From NCBI GenBank assembly GCA_946406115.1, contig OX291558.1:19150205-19214204 (forward strand): a stretch of 64,000 nt of DNA, written 5' to 3'. Origin of the DNA: Apoda limacodes. Taxonomy: Eukaryota; Arthropoda; Insecta; Lepidoptera; Limacodidae. The stretch's first letter is position 1; every line of letters begins with the position of its first letter. The notes beneath the pieces were generated by a model. It saw only the letters and a program-made list of their open reading frames with translations. It had not been told where the DNA came from and did no database searches. A program made the position numbers and the translations under genes. This document shows, piece after piece, positions 23,727 to 36,800 of this stretch.

Positions 23727-24966
23727 TCTTTGACCTGTTTAAGCTTTTCCGGTCGCCTTAAGGAGTGTATAGCAGTAAACTAGCGCCGCCTTTAGATACC
23801 TATTTCTAATTTTCTTTTCGAAGAAAGCAAATTTCGAGAATTCAAAAATGTTGAAAATAAAAAACTCATGTCTTTATCGTTTTTAGATTTCGCGATATTC
23901 AATATTTTATGTTGATCTTTGACCCTTTTTCTATCATCTTAGTGTGTGAAATTAGTGCTCCCCTACACTGAAAATTTCACGTGGCCTACAGTTTAGTCGG
24001 GCGATTATTGTCAGTCAGTTAAGTCAATAAGCGACCTGGCGCATGACGGTTTTATATGTTAAGATATTATTATATTGCTCGGCTTATGGAGATTCTTCTC
24101 CATCTTATTAACAAACACTTATGTATTTAGATATCTAAGCTAATATCAACTTTAAAACAGATACCGGTCGAATCTTGCTTTGCTTTTTCTAGTAGCTAAG
24201 TAACATTTTTAAGTAACTTTTCACTTTGGTAACAAACCATTCTAACTTTCCACAAATTAAACAATTCCATAGAATGGTACATATTCGTTCCTTTTTGTGT
24301 TCGTGGCAATTTGCACAAAGTACACTAGCAATTACCTATGGTTGTTTGCACAATAGTTGCACAACTGCATTCATGCGGCTGTACGGCTCAACACCCCTGC
24401 CTGTTTACATTACGCGCATTATTGCAAATCTAGACTCAGTGCAGTATTTACTAGTATTTGCAATAATTGTTTTAGGATTAGTTATCAGAATTATTTGAAA
24501 AACTTTATCCACATAAACAAGCATCTTGTAAAAATAGAAGATAAAATAAAATTTATCAATATTATTTTTTAAAGCTAAATATATTTTATATAATAAATAA
24601 ATTTTTTGGCATCCAACGATAAAGCGAAAAAACATTTAACTCACTGTTACGAGACATCTCGTCTGAGGTTTGCTTTAGTGGCTTATTTTGAATTTTGTAG
24701 ATTTCTAAAGTCTGCCTTACTGCCTTCACTATTTTACTTAGCTTTCTTAGTAATCTTAGTAATCAAACAATTTCTAGAACCAAATTATTCCCATCACCTA
24801 GCTAGGAATTAACAAAAACTAGGTCTGAGGCTACCTACCCTTCAACTGCTATGCACGCACTTTTTGTCAGACAACCCTGATATCTACTAATAAAACTACC
24901 GTTTTGCTCTTGTCTAACATGTTAAGTATCATATCAATCATCGATATATATAATTATCATATCTTA
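23727..24966. other. Intergenic DNA, nothing recognised
   Basis: AT-rich with no supported exon. The open frames at 24226-24498 and 24606-24812 are without family resemblance and overlap one another in different frames. Confidence 0.5.
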
Positions 24967-25512
24967 ACAAGTTCGGACCAATATGGAGTACTGCTGCTAT
25001 CTCTAGGCGGGTGCACCCGGATATCAGTATGGCCCTTTTGACTCGGTTCAACGACGGGCTGTGAGAATTGTCGACGATCACAAACTCACTTGCCTTATCG
25101 AGCCCTTAAGTCTGAGGAGAGACTTTGCCTCCCTGTGTGTGAACTACCGCTTGTACAATGGGATGTGTTCTGAGGAATTGTTCGAAATGATGCCCACGGC
25201 TACTTTCTACCATCGCACCGCTCGCCATCGGCAGGAAATTCATTGTCACACTTTAGAACCGAAATGGTCGCGTACAGTGCGGTTTCAGAGAAACTTCCTC
25301 CCGCGAACGTTTGGATTGTGGAATGAGCCTCCTGCCAGGGTTTTTTCCAAGGACTACAGTATGGGGTTCTTCAAGAAAGAAGTTATTATATTTTTGAAGG
25401 GTCGGCAACGCGCAAGTGATACCCCTGGTGTTGCAAGCGTCAATAGGCAACGGTGACCACTTACCATCAGGCGAAACGTAAGCTTATTTGCCACCTTAGT
25501 GGTAAAAACAAA
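24967..25512 (+). mobile_element. Non-LTR retrotransposon, 5'-truncated copy
   Basis: The copy corresponds to 38175-38710 of the long copy. It starts at CAAGTTCGGACCAATATGGA and ends with the TTAGTGGTA tail. From 25061 to the natural stop at 25456 the frame is open (131 codons, HKLTCLIEPLSLRRDFASLC..), so this is a fairly young truncated insertion. A short deletion near its start removes the LGPFDSVQ register. Confidence 0.9.
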
Positions 25513-25532
25513 TCGTTAACTTATCAAAAACC

Positions 25533-25828
25533 AGATTTTGCCAGCTTCGCCCGCCCTAAATTCAGTTATCGGTGTGGAATTCGTACGTCAGCTCCTTAAT
25601 TATTCTAATGAAGTTTGCTATAGCTATAGTTCGTTTAGGGTCGGTTATAGTTATTCCCGCAAGAACTTTTGAATTTTTCGGGATAAAAACTATCCAATGT
25701 CCTTTTCCGGGATTGAAACTATCTCCGTACCAAATTTCATCTAAATCGGTTCAGCGATTTAAGCGTTGAGAGCTTACTAACAGACAGACAAGCAGATTTT
25801 TCGTATTTATAATATTAGTAAGGATTAC
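25533..25828 (-). mobile_element. Non-autonomous Helitron, about 300 bp
   Basis: Reversed copy. The 3' end is the complement of GGGCGAAGCTGGCAAAATCT with the final CTAG mutated to CTGG. The 5' end at the right edge is the complement of TCCTTACTAATATTATAAAT. It is directly adjacent to the non-LTR fragment on its left. Confidence 0.75.
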
Positions 25829-26212
25829 TTAACTCAACTTTAAAGACCGCCACCATAACCTAGGTGACATAATATACTTGTACCTACTTAATCCATAAAA
25901 CATGCGACCCAGTTACTAAATTGACCTTCAAACATATTACAAAGACATTAATTATTTCATGTCAATCACTTGCAATAAAAAGTTATTTGATAATTATGAC
26001 GCTCTCTACTGCAACCTTGGACGCAGTCACGAACGGCCTCACACTTCCATCCAACCAACAGTTCCAACTCGTCCGCTGGCGTTGAGTAGTTGAGCAACAC
26101 CCTTCTAATGTTCCCGACGACCGAGCTATTTGCAGTTGCCTAATTCGCCGACTGTAACATTCGGACTGGTGCTATTGCAGATTTTATATTAGTTACAAAT
26201 ATTCCCAACTAC

Positions 26213-26519
26213 ATTTTGCCAGCGGCTTCGCCCGCCCTAAATTTGGATATCGGCGTGGAACTCCATAAATAACTCCTTAATTACCCATATAGTAATGAAG
26301 TTTGCTATAGCAAGCTATAGCTGTGGCAATGGTTCAATTAAGCTCGGTTATAGTTATTCCCTCGGAAACTTGAATTTTTCGGGATAAAAGTAGCATATGT
26401 CCTATTCCTATATGTGTGCCAAGTTTCATTCCGATCCGTCCAGTGGTTGAAGCGTGATTGAGTTACAAACATCCATACATACATCGATCCATCCAGACAT
26501 TCATAATGTTAGTAGAAAG
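26213..26519 (-). mobile_element. Non-autonomous Helitron, about 300 bp
   Basis: Reversed copy with GGCGAAGCCGCTGGCAAAAT at the 3' end (CTAG mutated) and the GATCCGTCCAGTGGTTGAAG block. The 5' end is decayed (ATAATGTTAGTAGAAAGG). Confidence 0.7.
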
Positions 26520-27560
26520 GACTAGTAGAATTAAAAGACTTCGTAGATTATGATTAGGGAGTACAGTACAACTATCTGTGTTTGATCCACAATAACGCAG
26601 AAACAGTTAAAAATATACATTACTAACCTCGAGTAAGTTTTAATGTTATTAAATACGGATAAAGGAATTTATGCTAATTTATTCGGTACGACCTAGTCCT
26701 AAGCTAGGTGAATACACCACCCATACGAACTGAAGTTCATTGCAATCACACACTATATCTTGTTTAGATATGGAATCTACTATTTTGCTTGTTTTAGAAA
26801 CACTTAGTCCATGTGGCCCTTCAGCTGTTCAATTTTTCAAAAAATAGTTTTCTCGCCTGATTTTCGCTATGCGTGACAAGAGGGTTGGCTCATTTCTTGC
26901 TCATTGCCATCCAGAGGAAATACAGGCAGCATTCTTGGCACCATATGCTATATGGACAATCTTCTGATATAGGTTTTTATAACATTTTATAATATCTTTG
27001 AGTTCTTCAATAGTTTCAATAGTTATACTTTGCCTTGAACTTATTATTTTGGAGTGAAACCGCTTGTTACACAGATATATTTCTAAACAGCTACCAAATA
27101 TCGTATTGTTATTGCTACGTCGACAAACTTAAGACCAGTTAAAGTTAAAGTTCCTATTTTTGAAGCTTAGTTTTCTAGTGATAATGTTTTGTCTTATATC
27201 TAAGTATATTTTCTGAAGAGTGAATTTATTTTCGACTTGTGTCTGGATGTGGAACCGACCGACCTACCTATCATCATTTATTAAACTAAGAAAAAAACGA
27301 AAGCGCGAGAATGAAACTAAATCATACACGTATACGTTACTTTTTAAAATTTTACCTTGATCTCTCCAGCTTGCAGCCTTACATTACTCGCTTTGCAATA
27401 CCAGTTAACCGGCTGATTCCGCACAGTACCCCGGTCATTGCGCGATCAGCTGCTACGAAAACGACGTTTGGCTCATTAACTGAATTAAAACTCAATTAAA
27501 CCGTTGACTATTCCATCATCACTTCATTATTTTCTACGATAGTATTTTTTATTGTTACAG
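26520..27560. other. DNA upstream of TBCEL coding exon 1
   Basis: No recognised gene. The polypyrimidine-like tract and ATTGTTACAG at 27551-27560 form a splice acceptor five bases before the TBCEL start codon, so at least one non-coding exon lies to the left. I cannot place it. Confidence 0.5.
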
Positions 27561-27565
27561 GAAAA

Positions 27566-27811
27566 ATGCCGTCGCTTCTCGAAGCTTTGGAACGCAAATA
27601 TGGCGCAAAAGGTGAAGTGAATCCCTGTATAGATGATCTGCCGGTGGCGATCTTCGTTCCAAAGCGTTCTCCAAGGCTCAGTGTTCCGACCCTTTTGGTT
27701 CTAAATGACTGTGATATTGATTGCGCAGGAGATGCTTGTGCACTCGCTGATAAATTTGCCGACGTTGTTGAACTGGACCTGGCTAACAACAAGATAACAG
27801 ATTGGCAAGAG
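27566..27811 (+). CDS. TBCEL: TBCEL coding exon 1
   Basis: The ATG at 27566 has context GAAAAATG and follows an acceptor at 27559-27560. The exon gives 82 codons ending DWQE, phase 0, with the weak donor GTTATA at 27812. The length of the joined WQE-VFAILEHTPRIRFLNLS segment matches the human protein, which supports this donor. Confidence 0.92.
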
Positions 27812-30800
27812 GTTATAAACAACAAAACCATATATTTTGCTATTTTAAGGTTTTTAAGCTAATTTCACTGCAAATAATTACTTGTTACACAACCTTCTTG
27901 TTTTACTTACCTATATAGTTTACGTTTTCTTTCCCATAATTATTACTAGCTTGATTATGGTTGTCATCTTGTCTCCATTTTATAGTGTTACGTATGACAA
28001 TGTTTTCTTCTTTCGTAGGTGTTCGCAATATTAGAGCATACGCCACGTATACGCTTTTTAAACCTGAGCTTCAATCGACTCTCAGCGCAGATTCAAGCAG
28101 CGCAAGCTCTCAAGCCACGGTGGGACAGTGTCAGTAATATGGTCTTAAATTCTACTTACATCGGCTGGCCCAATGTCCACGCTTTACTCAAGGCTCTGCC
28201 GGCTCTTGAAGAACTGCATTTGAGCCTCAACGAGTACTCTTACGTGGACTTAAATGGAAAAGAAGTCAATGAGAAAGACCGATGCGAGGCATGCTCCAGG
28301 CTTAACTTCCCGGAGACAACAGAACCTGTTCACGAAAAGTTAAAAAAGCTTCATTTCTCTGGAAACCCCGTCAGTAGCTGGAAAGAGATTTGTAAACTAG
28401 GATACGCCTTTCCGAATCTAGAGACGCTTTTAGTCAACGATTGTCCTGTAACCACATTAGAGCCAGATCCGTGCGAAAAATGCGGGGAGACCAACGGGAA
28501 TAAGAAAAGTCACGATGCATTTTCGTAAGTGAATTAACTATAAACAAATATTTAATGGAATCTGTTTTGGAATCAAGACTTACTCTCATCCTACATATTT
28601 GTATATTACTGTTCGCCATTGACCCAATGAACTTACAAATTTAAAACTATTAGTGCTATGCAGTGTCAGTAACGCAATAAAACGACCTTGTTATCATTGC
28701 AGACGCCTCCGGTTTTTGAACCTGAATAATACCGGTTTAGCCACGTGGGATGAGGTGGACAGGCTGGCACAGTTTCCTGCTTTGAAGAGTTTACGGGTAC
28801 AGGTAAGTGCAGCAACTAATACACTGTTCATGCGTCTAATTTGTATTCAACGGCGTAGTCATTGATGCAAGCCACCATGTCAACTTGAGCTATTTGTATA
28901 TCGTACAACTGTATTACCGGTTACGTAATTATAATGCTTCTAATTTCAGAATACATATTCAGTTTCTGTTTTGTGTTCACACCTTGATGTCGCAAATTAT
29001 CCGTGTAATGTCCCTCGGGAGCTCGTGTTAAGCGGGTGAAGGTCTTCCGGATTTAGAGCCGTCCCACTTACCGGCACTGGCGTCGAACTTTTACGCAATA
29101 CAAACTATATTATCTGCTCAGACTCCCGGCACGAGTTTCATCATAAAGATATAGGAATTGTATTAAATTTCAGATTATACGGGATTCTCGACCTTGTACT
29201 GGTGACCTAGTTCATAAATAGTTACCTAATTTTAATCTAGCTAGTAGGTAGGTGTTACGGTTTTATGAATTCTTATATATTTGTCAAGGCCAAATAAGCT
29301 ATTAGATGGTGGACTACAACCGGAATATACCGATATAAACGTACATAACGCTTTGTTTTTATTATACATATGCGTCGTTTCTGCCCAATTATGATTGGTC
29401 TTTCGATTAAGCAATAGTCAATCGTAGTTTTCAGGAAATAAAGACTATTTTGTGTATTTTTGTGTTCGACACACGCTTGGTGATTTAGACTTGTGACGGT
29501 CACGCGAGAAGGAATGTGAAAGTGAGGCTGACGCTAAAGTAGAGTGTTTTGTGTTTTTGTTTGTAACTTTAAAATAATCGCGTTACGTATGACGGTAACC
29601 GTGATGAAAGATCATGTAACGCACGCTGCCGACGTTTGATGTAACGTTTTTCAAGATGCGCAATGTCAACGTTAATATCTTTCTTTACGTTTCTTGTAAA
29701 TATTCGTTTTTTCCCGTGCTACTACCGGTAGTAGGTAAACAGGTTTTTCGATTGCCGTTTTTACTACACTTTGTTAGTAGCGAAATTAAAAATACAGCTT
29801 ATTATTACGTTTAGCTTTTGAAAACAAAACAAATTTAATGTAGGTTTATCGTTATTGTAATTTTATTGATGTAGGTATACAAACATATTCGTTAAATATG
29901 TCATAGATATATTTTTATTGATGTCTGGAAAAATGTACACCTATGTATAGCATACCCTGGAAAAAGCGTGCCGTTTCCACCAGTGTTCAAAGACATAATT
30001 ACTATAGCAGGGATGGCGAACCTTTATTAATGAATGTGCCATTTTTTATACACAAAACTGTACCTATGACGTGCCGTCAAAAAATCTTGGTTACTTAATC
30101 ATTATGGAAAAAATTAAACGAAATGCTTAGAATTAACTTAAAGCTTTTTCTATATTTGCAGCTCGAAATGTTTAATATTTTATATAGATTCAAATTTAAA
30201 AAAAGATTAGTGTGATTTCCTCTGTTGCAAATTGGGTGCTAAAAATCTCACATTAGGGTCGTACTTTGTTACTAAGCAGATCGGAAGCTAGAGTTCATTT
30301 CTAGAAAAGACTTGCAGGCATACGTAGGTGAATATAAAAAAAATCATAAATTATTGGCGTGCCCGAACTGTTTTGTCGCGTGCCATGGGTTTGCCATCTC
30401 TGTACTGTAGTATTGAAGCATACAAAGAGACACAGTTCCACGTACGATAGGCGCTACCTTTAAAAACATTTCAACCGCACACTGAAAATCTCGAATTCAA
30501 ATATTTATTTAGAACTATGAAATTAGCAAATTCGCTTGGTCATATTAATATATATTTTATGAAATAATAATGAAGAAAATATCACTCTGTTTTCTAAACA
30601 ATTTGAATTAAAACCCAAAAATAGACTTTCTGATTTTTTTTTCTAAATGTTTTAATAGCTAAATTATTATAATATTAGGAAATCTATAACATATTATATT
30701 TTTTTCACGTCAAAAAGTGTACTCAGCCCTGTAACAAAAATAATCAATTTTTTGCAAACTTAACTCGTTTGGGTATCCTTCACCTGAACGTTTTTTATAA

Positions 30801-33800
30801 TTGCTATCACCGCTAAGGATGGTCAGCCTGGCTAGCCCTAGGACCATTTTTTGGTCAGTCAAATAATTTAGAATCATAGTTTTATACACCTCATATCAAG
30901 TATGTTGACATTTGTAGGGTTCCATAGTCACAAAAACTTATAGTTTCACCATGTCCGTCCGTCTGTCTGTTCGTCCGTGGCTTAACTCAGAGACCATTAG
31001 TATTAGATAGTTGTAATTTGGCATGGATATACATATTACTTAAGCCGGTAAAGTTTGAAAATAAACCCCATAGTGTCGTTAGATAGCTCGTTAAAAATAT
31101 TGAGGGTGTTAAAAAACCATTTTTCAATTCAGCCATGCGTTTGCGAAATATAAAATTTTTACTAGCTGCACTTTTTGGTTTTGTTTGTGTTTGAAAATTA
31201 CGTAAATGGTGGTAGGCACGGAACCCTCGGTGCGCGAGTCCGACTCGCACTTGGCCGGTTTTTTTATTGTAATATTTACAGATGCTTCATAGCTCACTTT
31301 ATATAGCATTCATATAGTTAGCTGTCTATATGTATATGCCTATACAGACTTGCATATAATCAAAATGATAACATACGATATATAGCAGGAAACAATAAAA
31401 CAGCTGATTCAGACTTTCCTGTATATTTCGTCTTTGAAGGTATTTAAACTCTCGGTCGTTCAATTCCTGTCTTACAGACGACCTTACTTTTGTTTTTGCT
31501 TGACCGAAATTGGACTGGTTAATAATTCGTTTGGAAACAGAAGTTGGTTATAAAAGCTAAGATCATCAAAAATTGCATTTTCTTTCTCATCCTCAACATG
31601 TCCAAGTTTCATTTCTAGTTAACTAAGGCTACGAGCGTTTAGTACCTAGCTTGATGTTCGCCAAGCAACTTTTTAAGGGTATAAACGTTCGAGAAAACAT
31701 AGGTAACTCTTAAATGTTTTTCACTCTGAAACAGTCACCTAGGCTTCTAGGCGCTAAGCGGAAAGGAATTCTGACTCGGGTATTTGTATTATATGGTTCA
31801 AAAACAGAAAATCCGGACTCAGTCTTATATTTATCTGAGGATTTTGATCTAAAAGCCGGACTAGGTAATCAGAAATCGAGTCAGTTGGATTTTGTTTTCG
31901 TTTATTATATTAATAAAATAAATTGCCACATTCATGACGGTTTGACGAAGCATCGCTTAAGAACAGATTTGGTTAACTTCTTTTTTGTTTTGTTAGTAAT
32001 TGTAAGGACAAAAAATAAATTTCGTAAAATCCACGGGAAAAATTCGCCTGGGCGACGCTAGGCATGAACTACTGGATCAACCTCAAACATGCTTAAACTA
32101 AATGTAAAATCCGTAAAGAGCGTTTTTAGCAATTACGATAGCAACTATTCTATCTGTTCTATCCTCTTATTTGTGCATTCTCTACTTTATCACTTAAAAG
32201 CCGAGACTTATGCGAGATAGTTTTGTCATTCAAGTTATATTTACGAATAGTTACCCAAACGACAGACGATGAGTGTTATCGATGTTAAGAAATTAAATTT
32301 GAATTGAGAAACGGTTTAAACCGTTAACCGTCAGATATTGGTATAAAAGATGATTCACTTACGAAGGAAAAGTCGTTGGTCAAGTCGTGGGTTTTAAAGT
32401 GAACTTCACGAGTTCAACCCACGCCTTCTACGTGACTTTTTGTTTGCTTTATGCTCAAAAATAATTCATAATGTTATGTTCGTTTTTATCTTGCCTGTGG
32501 CTTTTTTTTTGTTTTTTTTATGTCAAGTTATTTCTGTAAAGATCTGGTTTTTCCAGAAATTATAAATCAACTTTTTTGTTGGTTTACATACAATTAAACT
32601 TAACAAGTATTGTAAAACACATGAAGATATTTTCGTGTTAGGTTAGGTGAATGTTTTTAGGCAACCGTCCAATGATTTATTATTATATAAACATTATCTC
32701 AATGCCACCGTCAAATTGTGTGCTCTGGGGGCTTATTGGGAACAGTCGCGACTTACTCGAGAGTTTTGACTTCTCTCGACTCTGGAGTTCTCGATATCGA
32801 TAAAACTATTGCATTATGAAACGGTCGATACATTTTACCCTTGACTACTCCAGACTACGAAAACTCAGTTCCGAATGATAAACTTATGCTTTCGTTAAGT
32901 AAGATGTCAATGATGTACTTTTAGTATTTGTACTTTTAGTACCTACCTAAAAGGTTTCTTCTTAAGGAATTATGCAGAATGTTTTTTTCTCGTGTTTATT
33001 ATAGAATATTTAATACAATATGTACAATATACGATATCATAAACGGCACATATTACTTCATATTACTGAATTAACACAGTAAAATATGTAAAATTGGGTT
33101 ATACTTCCCAAAAGTTATTTTTTTTATCCACAGCGTGGTCCTGGCTTTAATACTTTGTATTTGCGGCCAGTGGTCTCGTCAGACTAACCAATTTAGGAAA
33201 TGCATGCTGAACAGAACAGACGGATGAAGAAAGCAGAAATGTGTAACAAAATTAGAAATAACTGCGTCTCCAGAAACCTCTATGGATTATATGACAATGA
33301 CAATTTGGTTTGCCGTATGATCAGAGCAATTAATTGATTCAATCCGGTGCCCTAACGTATCTTTAAACTTCCATACTGAAACTATACTTAGTTACAGTGT
33401 AGATAGATATAAGTTGTGCCTCTGGCTGACCGTTATGTTAAACCAATCATCAGAGTCAGTTAACATTAAACGAAGTTATATTTGAAATTGAAGACGGAGA
33501 AATTATGATCTAAAAGGCATCAAAGACGTGTGATGCATCATGCAAAATCTACTGAACAGTTTCCACTGATTGTTAATGTGGTGTGCAATTAGAGTAAAGT
33601 TTTTAACATGGCATCATCATCATCATCCCAGCATATAAGTACATTGTTCACGGAGAAAAAGCTTTAGTTGCCAAAAGTAAATAATACAAAAGTAAATAAT
33701 GGGAATCACTAAAATATTAGTAATTCCCAGGACAAGTAAATTACACGGACAGGGTTACCAATGAGTTTTACTAATTGTATTTACTAACAGGAATAAAACT

Positions 33801-36800
33801 AGTCTTGTTGGAATATCAGTGTTGTTTACTTAAAACAAGTAAAATTTATTGAAATGAAATAACGTAACACGCTTACAATAAGCGTTAATTACACCGATAG
33901 GTCCTGATAAAGCTCTATGATGCTGAGCGTACAGTTGAAAACTGGTCCGTGTACCTGGTAGAAGATGAGCTGCGGCGGAAGGTGCGTCAAATTAGTTTAG
34001 CCCAGGGTCACCAATTGTGGAATTTGTGGAGCGGCGGTAAAGGGGAATCCCCAGCCAGGTGAGGAGTTACGCCTGGAGAACGCCTTGGTCCACTTAACTT
34101 GCGATTTGGTTTGTATACATGTAAACTACCGAAGTAACTTCAATAGCGCCATGTAGGATGCGTGACGTCAACCTTATTTGTAGCGGTATGATATGATGCT
34201 TGTTATTAGTAAACTTCACTAATTCTTAGAAAGGTGTTTGTAAAAGTTAATGGGTCTTCATTATAATGACAAGTAGTACTTTATCTTTCCACTTTATTAA
34301 AACTTTATGTAATCTTAGTAAGCTTTATATGTTGATATTAATTACCCTACTCATAAATTCGAGAAGAGTTTTACAGGGTTTGTAAAATTCTGTAATTCGA
34401 AATACAAATTATTATTTTCGGAAAGTAATAAAACTATTTTGTAGTTATTAGTTAATGAAATTAATAAAATGTACTTAAATTTATGTTGTTAATTTCCGGA
34501 AAAAAAATTTGAAATTAATAAAATTTGAGAAAACAGGTTTTTAATTTGAACAATATCTTTTCTCTCCATGTTCAACATTGAACATAGGCTTGTTCCATGT
34601 TCACACAATACTACAAATTACCAGTCTTAAGCCCCCTGAAGCCCTAAGGCATTTTATTCACATAGTAGGAGGCTCTACCATGCTTAGTCTTCCCTATCCA
34701 TGTCTGCCATTTGAGAACTTGCTTTCCGTCGGCTATCGGTTTGCAGAGTGATTTGGCCTACTCATTGTTATCTCAGCTTGCATGTGCCCAAGGTTTCAAG
34801 ATCATGTACATAACTAGCATATGCCATTAATGGCAACACACACCGGTTGTTGATTTTCAACTTTAATTTTCAATTTTCAACAACTAAATATTGGAATTTG
34901 CTAAAAATATATCAAGCCTAATTCAACAAGATGTCTGCCCTTTATAAGTATGCAATGAAATTAAGCATCTGTATGAAATTAATTTCAAGAGTAGGTAGGT
35001 AAAGGCGCTGGTTTAAACTGGCACAAATAGGCCGAGTTAAGTAGACAGACGGACACAAAACAGAACAACGTTGTTGAGTGTACGCAATTTAAGTGCCTTT
35101 TGCTTTGGCGATTTGGAAACTCAAGAACTGTTTCGAATTATTTTGATAGACGTATCGACCAGAAATCTGAGACTTAAAGACTTCTTTGGCTTGCAGTACC
35201 CGATGTCCTTTTCAGTTGGGTGCCGTTTTTTTCTTGTTTAATGTTTAGGTCAACCAATCAATTAATTTTGTATTCTATATATATTATTAATATTAATTTA
35301 ATTATACGTTTATTTAAGCTAGGTTTCCATGCGAGCGGTTCATTCACAGCTCGCTGTAATTGGCAGCCACCTGCGCGTCATTACTAAATGTACCTTGTGG
35401 AGACTCCCAATAGGGGTTTGGTCAGGTATAGTTAGGACTAAACTTTACTGAAAACCTACTACTAAACATACCTGATTTGGGGTGTCACAATCGGGTATAT
35501 TTAGATATCTGGACAGAGCGTCGACTGACTGATTCATCATCGCGCAAAACTACTATAGCTGGAAAATAACACTATTACAGTAGTTTCCTTTGTAATGCTA
35601 GGAAATAATAATAAAAAAACCGTTATTTTAAATAGAAGAATTTTTTGTTGAAATCAGATATCAAATTAGTGTATTTTGAATAAACCTGTATTGTTTACCA
35701 TTTGGCTTATTAATATAAATATTAGCAGTAAAATAAACTGTTGAGCTTCGGACGTTGTATTTATATTCTTTATGTAGTCTATAAATTTTCGTATTGCCTT
35801 ATCTTAAAAGGAGGAAGGATTTTCACTAAATAATTCACTTAACCGTTTAAACCCTCGATTGAAATAAGTTAAATAATTTGGAAGAGACGAATCCTGTTCG
35901 GGTACACTTAGTAGTGCATTATTTTGTTAATTAGCTACTAAGTATACCCGATTACGGCCAAGCAAGTTAATATGTCGAAATAGGGTAAATTTAGTAGGGC
36001 TTTGATTAAAACGGTGCTCCTAAATATACTGCTGGGGTGTCTTGGTGCGGTACATTTAGCGGTGGTCACTTGACAAATTGGAGTCCAAACTATACCCGAA
36101 GCCGACCCGCTCCGTGACGTCGCCGGCGGCGTCCCCACGAGGCACCTTATTGGGAACAGTCTCGAGCTATTCGGACTCAGGAATTCGAGACTAAATTGTA
36201 CGAAAGTCTGACTTACCTCTCGAAACCCGTGAATGTACTTGCATATATTTTTCTCTCGAATTCCAGAGTACGAATAGCTCGAGACTGTTCCCAATAAAGT
36301 CCAAGGTACATACGAGCTCCTTACTGGACCTTCTGCTGACTACTCGTCCGGACGGATACTCCGTCTCAGTGGATGCGCCTCTTGGCTCCTCGGACCACTG
36401 TCTCATCCGGACTCGATTGTCATGCACACAACCCGATCCTTCTGGGCCAACTAATTGGCGTCGTGTGTGGCATTATAAGTCGGCAGACTGGGATGGATTG
36501 CGAGAATTTTATGCATCGTACCCGTGGAGGCAGATCTGCTATAGCTCAGAAGATCCTGACGTCTGCGCAGCCGCAGTCACTGAGACAATCCTCGCTGGTA
36601 TGGAATGTTTCATTCCTAACCTGCGAGTAGCTGCCGGCGTCAAAAAACGACCGTGGTTTAATAGGCCTTGCAGAGAAGCTAAAATTCTTAAGCAAACTGC
36701 GTATGAGGCTTGGACCACGGCTCGTAATAATAGGGATCCGAATATTTCTGAGTTAAAACGCAAATTAAATGCTGCCTCGAGGTTCAGTAAGAAAGCAACT

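Noticed and set aside
27508..27831. 107-codon minus-strand ORF over TBCEL exon 1
   Set aside because: Antisense shadow of a conserved exon with correct splice sites on the plus strand.
31714..32061. 115-codon plus-strand ORF in TBCEL intron 3
   Set aside because: No motif, no splice context, and intronic in the sense strand of TBCEL.
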